Positions 1-7,567 of a stretch of DNA of 64,000 bases are shown in pieces. The notes under the pieces are model-generated. The model saw nothing but the letters and a program-made list of their open reading frames with translations. It searched no databases and was not told where the DNA came from. The position numbers were made by a program, and so were the translations under genes. The DNA is from Plantago ovata (lineage: Eukaryota > Streptophyta > Magnoliopsida > Lamiales > Plantaginaceae). The stretch spans positions 66,314,496-66,378,495 of the forward strand of contig CM051457.1 in NCBI GenBank assembly GCA_028274465.1. The letters run 5' to 3'. Position 1 is the first letter of the stretch, and each line of letters starts with the position of its first letter.

Positions 1-216
1 GAACTTACTGAAAAGTATGTTCAGCAGAAAGGTCAACAGAGCAAGACACCACATCAGAAAGTGGATTTGACCAGCACGAGTCAAAAGTCTTTCAGCTCAA
101 AACCTCCTAGTTCCTCAGCAAGTAGAAAACAAGTCAAAGTTGAAAAACTTAAGACTTGGGTTTCCACTGGACGCATTCTTGAACATGTTAATGGACATCC
201 ATCATTGGATAATTAA
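1..216 (+). pseudogene. gag: Sirevirus gag C-terminal tail (partial)
   Basis: Reads in frame 1 from the window edge to a TAA at 214-216. The protein is rich in Ser, Lys and Gln (repeated SKPPSSS-like runs) and aligns residue for residue with the end of gag in element G (52191-52405 region), including the final residues NGHPSLDN. The nucleocapsid zinc knuckle lies upstream, outside the window. The protease begins in a different frame (-1) right after the stop. Both copies share this stop and frame change, so it is unlikely to be random decay; see findings for a splicing or recoding explanation. Confidence 0.75.
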
Positions 217-221
217 CTTGT

Positions 222-554
222 TTGCTCTTGATTGTGCAGACTGCAGCCACGGAGACAAACCATGCAATCTGGCACTTTGATAGTGGTTGTGGAAAGCACA
301 TGACGAACAACAAGAATAACCTTATAAACTATAGACGGTGGTCTAAAGGTCCAACAATAAGGTTTGCTGGTGGAGGCTCCGGATCTACAAAAGGCTATGG
401 TGATGTGAAGTTAGGATGCATAACCATTACTGGAGTTCTTTATGTCAAAAATCTCAAGTTTAACCTTTTCAGCATGAGTCAGTTTGCTGACAAAGGATAC
501 TTCATCGAAATTAAAAGTGATGAATGTAAACTTGTAGATTTTGAGACTAAATGA
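222..554 (+). pseudogene. pol: Sirevirus aspartic protease, truncated by deletion
   Basis: Aspartic protease of a copia polyprotein, which would cut Gag-Pol in the virus-like particle. The active-site context WHFDSGCGKHMT (DSG triad) begins about 15 codons in, followed by the usual FAGGGSGSTKGYGDV and LYVKNLKFNLFSMSQ segments. No ATG supports the start; the reading frame is simply open from about 222, and a 3' splice-site-like TTGATTGTGCAG ends at 239. The ORF runs normally to FETK and then jumps to sequence that, in element G, lies after the integrase. The GAG-pre-integrase zinc finger and the whole integrase core are therefore absent. Confidence 0.85.
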
Positions 555-2520
555 TGATTCTGACAATGACTCTCCTCCCCCTAGTCATGACAAGATAAAT
601 ATAGTTCACGACAAAGAAGTTCCAGTAAAAGACGCGGTTGCTCCTGAAGTTGCTGAAATTACCCAATCTCCAGTGCCTGCTGATGAACTACCTCAATCGA
701 GCAATGCTGAACAAGCAGTTGCTGATGAACAAATCTCAGCAGAGACACAAATTCCCAGTAGTACTGAAGAAGTACATACTGAAGAGTCACATGCTGATGA
801 GCAAACATATCCTGATCCAACAAACAGAAAACCTGTTAATAAATGGATTAGAGATCATCCCTCTACGGATATGATTGGCGATATTAATAAACGCCAAGTG
901 ACTAGATCCAAAGCTACTCATGGACTTGCTGAAGAAGCAACTGTCGTAGAAGTAGAATCATTGTTCTCTTGCTTTGTGTCAGAAATTGAACCTAAAACCA
1001 TAGAAAAAGCTTTAAAGCATTCTGAATGGATAAAGGCAATGCAAGAAGAACTGGATCAATTTGAAAGAAACAAAGTCTAGAAACTTGTGCCACTTGCTGA
1101 AGACAAGAAAGCTATTGGTACAAAGTGGGTGTTCAGAAACAAGCTGAGCGAGTCTGGTGAAGTAACAAGAAATAAAGCACGCTTAGTTGCTCAAGGTTAC
1201 TGTCAGACTGAAGGACTGGACTATGATGAGTCTTATGCACCAGTTGCAAGATTGGATGCAATTAGGCTTTTCTTAGCATTTGTTGCTCACAATGACTTCA
1301 TTGTTTACCAAATGGATGTTAAAAGTGCATTCTTAAATGGTGAACTTGCTGAAGAAGTCTACCTAGAACAACCCCCTGGCTTTGAACTTCGCTCAGAAAT
1401 CAAGATGGTATACAAGCTTCAGAAAGCTGTATATGGTCTAAAGCAAGCACCAAGAGCTTGGTATGATACCTTGGCTAAGTTCTTGCTGGAAAATGGTTTC
1501 AAGAAAGGTGAAGTTGACAGAACCTTATTTACCATGAACCATGATGGTAAAATTCTCTTAGTTCAAATTTATGTGGATGACATAATTTTTTGATCTAAGG
1601 ACAAGCAACTTTATGATGATTTTTCCAAACTCATGACAAATAAGTTTGAAATGAGTATGATGGGAAAATTGAATTATTTCCTAGGATTGCAAGTCAAGCA
1701 ACTCAAAGATGGAATATTCATAAATCAAGCTAAGTATGCGAAAGAAATGCTCATAAAGTTTAGGATCAAAGAGGATGAGAAACCTGAAAAGATCCCTATG
1801 AGTGTTGGTACCAAATTGGGCTATACTAAAGAGGACAAAAGTGTTTAAGAACACAAGTATAGGAAGCTCATTGGTTCCTTATTGTATCTAACAGCAAGTA
1901 GACCTGACATTCAGTATGTTGTTTGTGTGTGTGCAAGATTCCAATCTGAACCAAGAGAATCACACTACAAAAAGGCAATCAAGATACTGAAATGTGTTAA
2001 AGGTACAGTCAATGTTGGACTATGGTATCCTAAAGATTCAGGACTTGAATTGGTTGGTTATTCTGATGCTGATCATGGAGGATCAACTCTTGATAGAAAA
2101 AGTACCTCTGGAACTTGTCAGTTTTTGGGTACTAGATTAATATCATGGTTCAGCAAGAAGCAAACCTGTGTTGCCAATTCATCTACTGAATCTGAATACA
2201 TTGCAGCTGGTTGTTGCACAGCTCAAATCCTATGGATTCAGCAACAATTAAGAGATTATGGTATTTCTGCAAAGAAAACACCTATCTTTTGTGATAATAC
2301 AAGTGCTATTGCAATTACGCAAAATCCTAAGTTTCACTCTAGGACTAAGCACATTGATATTAGACATCATTTCATTAGAGATCATGTGGAAAAAGATGAT
2401 ATTGAGGTTGTGAAAGTAGGCGCCGAAGATCAGCTTGCTGACATCTTCACGAAGCCCCTACCGGATAATAGGTTCGCAATGCTAAGGTATAACCTTGGAT
2501 TGATTGAACTACCTCAATAA
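555..2520 (+). pseudogene. pol: Sirevirus reverse transcriptase and RNase H, three nonsense codons
   Basis: C-terminal half of copia Pol. It starts in the low-complexity linker (DDSDNDSPPP), then the RT fingers and palm: [28 protein letters not shown] and the catalytic YVDDIIF box at about 1569-1590, then RNase H with SSTESEYIAA and the conserved end RTKHIDIRHHFIRDHVEK, stop at 2518-2520. The frame is constant, but in-frame stops occur at 1078-1080 (TAG), 1591-1593 (TGA, directly after YVDDIIF) and 1846-1848 (TAA); element G reads through each position with a sense codon. It would copy RNA to DNA in the particle, but this copy cannot make the enzyme. Confidence 0.92.
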
Positions 2521-2539
2521 AGGATACACTTGGCAGAAT

Positions 2540-2899
2540 GCTGAAACAGGTATTCAGCAAGCCAAAGTATTCCTGTCTAAAAGACTCAGTCACTAATTTC
2601 CTCTAAGAAATGATAAGTCTCTACATGATTGCTGAAACAGGCATTCAACAAGTAATTCCTTCAAAACGGGTATTTGTTAGGAAACTTGATCACTTGCTGA
2701 GACAGCCACTCAGTAAGAGAAAGAACTTAAGGATTGCTGAGACGGGCACTCAGACAGTCAAAAGATACTGAAACAGGTATTCAAGTATCAAAGGAATTTT
2801 CTGAGACGGGAACTCAGAAAAAGAGCAAAGCTCATCTCTCAGATTTTACCAAAGGATGTCTCAAGTACAAAAGAATTTACTGATACGGGAAATCAGAAA
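2540..2899 (+). other. Array of eight stem-loops with ACRGGNA loops
   Basis: Between the pol stop and the env-like region lie eight short inverted repeats with a 7-nt loop fitting ACRGGNA (one deviant, ACAGCCA). Positions: 2540-2558, 2631-2649, 2662-2676, 2693-2717 (stem CTTGCTGAG/CTCAGTAAG), 2732-2759, 2764-2789 (GATACTGAA with one bulge), 2797-2821 (TTTTCTGAG/CTCAGAAAA, 9 perfect pairs) and 2880-2896. Stem sequences differ but stay paired: GAA/TTC, GAG/CTC, GAT/ATC. The same eight occur on the minus strand in element G. No function is known to me; a protein-bound RNA array or packaging signal is inferred. Confidence 0.8.
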
Positions 2900-3306
2900 T
2901 ATCTTTTAATCTTAGGAAATTATGAGATATCTAAGTGAGGGGGAACTTTCAGCAAGTATCTAGGTTGTTAATTCAAACTCGCTGAAAAGATTCTTGTTTA
3001 TTTCAGCAAGCAATCTATCCCTTAAAACTCGGTAAAATCAATTTGTGACGTTAGACTGGCAGAGATAAACTCGCAATAATCATGACATGAAATTCAATCG
3101 TGGTCATTGATTAAAAGGAGTTACTTATCTAACGGTTAACAAAACAGAGAGAGAGAGAGTGCTCTGACGGTTTTAGTTAGTGGGCCACTACGCATTCAAT
3201 GCAAAGGCTCTACTAACTCCAGTGTTTCTCTGTTTTACCCTTGCTGAGAGCTCAAATCGATTGAGTTTCTCACACACCAAAGACACTATATAAAGAAGGA
3301 GTTAGA
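2900..3306 (+). promoter_or_regulatory. Internal upstream region with TATA box before env-like ORF
   Basis: About 400 bp without an ORF. It holds CGGTTAAC-type MYB-like and GTGGGCCAC TCP-like words, a short GA repeat (3146-3159), and TATATAAAG at 3287-3295. In element G the same block (46340-46700) puts the TATA box about 136 bp upstream of the env-like ATG, a normal promoter spacing with a short leader. In A the solo LTR S1 landed 12 bp downstream of the TATA box. The TATA and flanks are the same in both copies. This suggests an internal promoter for a separate env-like transcript; that role is inferred, not shown. Confidence 0.5.
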
Positions 3307-3488
3307 TGTTAGGAAACTTGTAATTTTGATGAGCAATTAACCATGCTAAATTAAGAACAGTCCAGTAACTAGTACTCTTAAGGTCCATAGGTTTTTAGAA
3401 TTTTTAAAGGACATTGTAAAAGAGGAACGTTTGCTGATGACTTAGATAGGTGTTAGATAAGTTATTTCTTACGTGGATGACGTACTTT

Positions 3489-3656
3489 AATTTCTGTGAA
3501 GAAATTAATTTATTGACACTTTAGCGTATGATGTATTTTATTTTCTGAAAAGAAAATATCTTATTGATGCTTAGCTTTGATGTATCTTATTTTCTGAAAA
3601 GAAAATGACCTATTGAAGCAATTTGGTGAAGATGTATTTTGTTTATTACAAACAAA
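3489..3656 (+). repeat. U3 tandem units of about 50 bp, each with a GNRA-type or AT hairpin
   Basis: Four hairpins spaced 51, 49 and 49 bp: 3489-3506 (AATTTCT-GTGA-AGAAATT), 3540-3557 and 3589-3606 (ATTTTCT-GAAA-AGAAAAT) and 3638-3656 (TTTGTTT/AAACAAA). The first three are 7-bp stems capped by tetraloops of the GNRA class. Solo LTR S2 carries the same set with a GAGA loop in the first unit; the A 3' LTR has only two units. The units are a tandem duplication of the segment GATGTATTTTATTTTCTG and its continuation. Confidence 0.75.
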
Positions 3657-4825
3657 TTATTGAAGCAAATAAGAAACCGGTCAGAATCTTGAAGACTTTT
3701 GAAGATCTGAAGACTTGAAGACTTGAAGACTTGAAGACTTGAAGATTGCTGAAGACTGGTAAGGCACGTGTTGCTCAGAAAGTGAAATTTTCAGCAACAG
3801 CATTGCATAAGTGAAAATCTGAAAGACAGAGTAGGTTGTGCTTGCTGAAACTGAGAATAAACACTTGCTGATAAACATATGTGACCTCTTGCTGAACGTA
3901 CGAGATTTTGCGCTCCATTGTTACTGTTTGAATTCTATTCAAAGGTGCATTTAATGCAAAGCTTACACACAAAGGACATGAAGACTAGAAGACAAACAAA
4001 GGTTGCTGCTAAAGTACAAAAGCAAGATAGTGACATGTTAAGGAACAAAAGCCTTAGGATTTGAAATTCAAACGGCTCCTTACTTGCACTATAAATAGAG
4101 GTCATCCGGCAAAGAGTTGAAGTGTGTCAACAACGTGATCAAACTCTCACTTGTGCTTAAAATTCACAAACCTTCAAACACTCTTACTGCCATTGATCCG
4201 TTCCAAGACTTAAAGCTTGAAAAAGCTACTTGTAAAGAAGTAGAACAAACTCGGCTAAGAAATTAGTTAAGTGTTCTTTCTTTCGAACAAGAACAAGTCT
4301 TGACACCAGAAACAATCAAACTTGTTTACTGCAAAGTATTCCAAGTTGTGTTTCTTAGATTACTTGTTGTAACTGAAAAAGTTATAATTAAGTCATCTCA
4401 CCCCAAAACTCTCTAACTGAAAATACACCCTTTCAGGCGTGATATTCAGGGGGAACTTAATCGAGCAAGCTTTTGCTGATTAAAAGTACCAAGTTTGGTG
4501 GAGAACAAGGTTGAGTTCTCTAGTTTAGGTTGGAGACAAAGCAAGTGTGCTTTGGTTTCTGTTGAATCGCTTTAGATAGGAGATTGTAAGGAACCTCAAT
4601 CATATCTTAGTGGATTCAGTCCTAGAAAGGACAAAGTGGATTAGTTGGGAGATTACGCCACTCTCAGATACCACTCTAAAAGCGTTTGTGTGATTTACTT
4701 ACTGCATTTAGCTTTCAGCAAATTATATCTGTTTGTACACAGTTACTCACATCACTTGCTGAAACACTTTTCTTGCTGAAAAAGCACTTATTGTTTCAAA
4801 GACTTCCGCTCTCTGATTTTAAGTA

Positions 4826-4979
4826 TCAGCAAACCAAGCTACTGTAAAGTAACTTACGCTTGCTGAGAAAGTTAAGTATCAGCAACCTCATTACTGAAAA
4901 GTAATAAGTACTTGCTGAGAAAGTTTTAAACGACAAAAGTTTGAAAAGACTATTCACCCCCCCCCCCTCTAGTCTTTTC
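4826..4979 (+). other. U5 structured module: two nested GNRA hairpins and a C-loop hairpin
   Basis: Two tandem units each have an outer stem TCAGCAA/TTGCTGA (4826-4832 with 4860-4866; 4879-4885 with 4912-4918) enclosing an inner hairpin: GCTACT-GTAA-AGTAAC (4838-4853, one mismatch) and ATTACT-GAAA-AGTAAT (4890-4905). They are followed by GAAAAGACTA (4943-4952) pairing perfectly with TAGTCTTTTC (4970-4979) around a loop made of TTCA, a run of C and TC. Every Sirevirus LTR in the window (S1, S2, the A and G LTRs, F, and H in altered form) keeps this arrangement near the LTR 3' end. Confidence 0.75.
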
Positions 4980-7198
4980 TTGTTGTTTAAAGGGACCAAC
5001 ATTAGAGAAATGACAAAATTCTTTAACTCACATTTCCTTTCTCTGCAAATTCTAGCCTGAATCTACTGTACCTCCGGTAAAAAAAGCAAACTATCTCTTT
5101 TCGTACACTCTTTCTTGCTCTATATAAGAAATGGCTCCCAAGAGACAGTTATCTAAGTCCTCAAAGTCGCCAAAGGTTGACAGTGCTGAAACACGCATTG
5201 CCCCGGTGACTACTCCGGCCACAAACACAGCGAAAGTTGTGTTGAAAAACGACCGAATCACAGAAAAACCTATGCCTCCGTCATATCTTGACACTGCAAA
5301 GTGTGAGATGTTGATGCAATGGGGAGGGTTTGCAAAAGAAAAGTACATTAGGTACTTTTATGAACAAGAACTTGATGACCAAAATGAAGAGGCGTTTGAG
5401 TTCATCAAGCAGCAAGGCCTCATGAACTTTATCTCTGCTCGCACTAAGCAAGTGAGCATGATTGATACAATGGAATTCTACAACAATGCAGAAATCCAGT
5501 CCCTTACAGACAGTAATGGAGTCACTGAAAAAGTGATCCTTACTTACGTTCAGAACACGCAAATCGTCCTGAAATGGACTGATTTAGCGGAGATATTTCA
5601 GATTCCAACCACTGGAACTGAAGATGACGTCACTGCCACTGACGAAGAAATTGAAGCTTTCTACAGTGACGTCAGAAATGAGAAAATGAAGAAGGGCGAG
5701 ATAGCTCCCGTGACTTGGACAAAGCACGTTAAGAGAAAGCATCTCTGCCATTCACTTGGTCTAGTAGCTCTGCTACTAATAAAAGTTCTTGACTCCCAAG
5801 TTGGAGGAATTGACCAAGTAGGCCTGAGAAGATGGCAATTGCTGATGCATATCCATGAAAATAAAACGGAACTTAACTGGGCTAGGTACATTTTCAACAG
5901 GCTTGTTGATTGTGTTACTAAGTTTAAGGTAAAGGTAGAAGACAACAAGGTCTCACTTTCCTTTCCAGTTATGTATGGAATCAAGATATGCTATATCCTT
6001 GAACATTTCAGGATTCAGCTAAGAAACCCATTGCCAATCAAGAAATCTGTGTGCAGTGTGGGAAGATCTTTCTTCAAGCAGAATGTACCTAAGATTGCTG
6101 GAAAGAAAACTAAGAAGACAACAACTGCAAATGTTGTTAGCACAAGCCAGCAAGAAAGGTATACAACAGCTGCAGATGTTACCACTCAGCAACTTAGAGA
6201 TGAAACTGTTGTTGGTAGTGGTAACACAAATGAAACTGCTGTAGAAAATCAACAAGGTACGTGTACAACACCCGTTGCTGAAAATGCAACTATAGATGAC
6301 TCTGGGAAACTAGAGAAATCTAATAAGAAAAAGAGGAAAGCTGATGATGACACTCAGACTGCAGCGTCATCAGCAAACCCCTGTACCTAAGAGAAAACGG
6401 ACAAGCAACAAAAGGAAGAAAACACTGGCTCGCCAGTCAGTCCCTGATGTCCAAGACTTCTCAGTCAATTCCCAGACAAATGCTGAAATGCATTTGCCAG
6501 TAGATGTTGTTGAGGTAATTACTAAAGCCTATGTCAGCAATGTTGAAGTGTTTGCGGAAGCCTTCAACAATCAACTCAATGTTGATAATTCTACTGAGAA
6601 TAGACCACAAGGCAGTGGAAATGAAATTCCTGCCCAAGAACCTGATATCTACATTGTAGATAATCTAGATGATCCAACTATGGAACCAGTAAGCGACATT
6701 GCTGCTGATCTGCAAAAAGCGGCACTTGCTGATGCTGCTGAAAAGATGGTTGCTGAACAAGCAACTCATCTAGTTGCTGCAACAACGCTTGCTGAAGGAC
6801 CAGTTGCTGAAATAGCAATGGTTCCAGTTCCTGAAGTTGCTGAAACTCAAGAAGCATTACTCAACGACGCATCTCGTGATGCTGAGAATACTGGCCCAAG
6901 TTCACCCAAGACATCAATCGATAAAGTCCAGCTTGTACTGGAAGATTTAAGCAAACAAATGGAGTTGGAAATTTAAGAATCATCCAACAAATCAATTGAT
7001 CTCTTCATGACAAGCAGTGAGCTCAAAGGTCAAGATGCTTCTGCTCAACTTGTCATTTCAGAGACAAGGGAGATTGCTGAAACCGCACAGCTTTCTCAGA
7101 TAGAGCAAAACCAGAAGTCTGCTGAAGAAACAGTCCAAGAAACTGAAGAAACTGTTAATGCTGAAAGGACTGAGCCACAACCTGTCCTTCTTCAGCTG

Positions 7199-7273
7199 GT
7201 AGTTAATTCAACCATCAGTAAAACTTCAATTTCTGAAAATTATTCTTTTGCTAATATTATACTATCTCTACAG
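7199..7273 (+). other. Candidate intron 1 in env-like ORF (75 nt)
   Basis: GT at 7199 and CTCTACAG ending at 7273; TGCTAAT branch-site-like word; A/T-rich against G/C-richer flanks. Phase 0 and a multiple of three, so the ORF reads through. Element G has the counterpart at 44097-44171, same length, with a better donor context (CAGCAG before GTAGTTAAT). Confidence 0.5.
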
Positions 7274-7342
7274 ACTTCCCAATATGCAAGTCAGATGGTT
7301 GCTGAAGCCTCTGCACCAGAACCAACACTCCCTGCTCAGCAG

Positions 7343-7414
7343 GTAGTTAATAATTTTGGTATAAAAACTAAGTTTGACAGCTTAGTACTTGTGTCTAACT
7401 ATAATTTATTTCAG
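7343..7414 (+). other. Candidate intron 2 in env-like ORF (72 nt)
   Basis: Donor CTCAGCAG|GTAGTTAAT, branch-like TCTAAC and acceptor ATAATTTATTTCAG. Phase 0, 24 codons, no in-frame stop. The counterpart in G is 43956-44027, same length. Confidence 0.55.
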
Positions 7415-7492
7415 GATGAACAAATGGAGGATGCTACTCAAGCTCCTCATGGAATGGAAATTGTACTACATGAGTTTGCTGACTCTCAGCAG

Positions 7493-7567
7493 GTAAATCA
7501 TGTTTCAGATATAAACTCTAAAACAATTCTCCAAACCAATCCTGATCTAAATAACAATCTTTTTCAG
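7493..7567 (+). other. Candidate intron 3 in env-like ORF (75 nt)
   Basis: Donor CTCAGCAG|GTAAATC, acceptor CAATCTTTTTCAG, T/A-rich interior with CTAAATAAC. Phase 0. The counterpart in G is 43803-43877, same length. Introns 1 to 3 bracket two mini-exons of 69 and 78 nt, both in symmetric phase 0 and both ending CAGCAG. Confidence 0.55.

Larger units (their letters stand above)
3307..5001 (+). mobile_element. Solo Sirevirus LTR S1
   Basis: A 1695-bp LTR beginning TGTTAGGAAAC and ending GGGACCAACA, with no internal region on either side, flanked by a perfect 5-bp duplication TTAGA (3302-3306 and 5002-5006). Element G has an uninterrupted sequence at the same site with one TTAGA. A whole element therefore inserted here and was reduced to a solo LTR by LTR-LTR recombination. 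It contains a TATAAATA box at 4090-4097, an 8-bp GAAGACTT tandem repeat (about 3689-3755), four U3 hairpins and the U5 hairpin module described separately. Confidence 0.95.

Noticed and set aside
2540..2560. ACAGGTATT loops as 5' splice sites
   Set aside because: Only some loops contain AG|GTA; others read GGGAA or GGGCA, so the conserved feature is the loop, not a donor.
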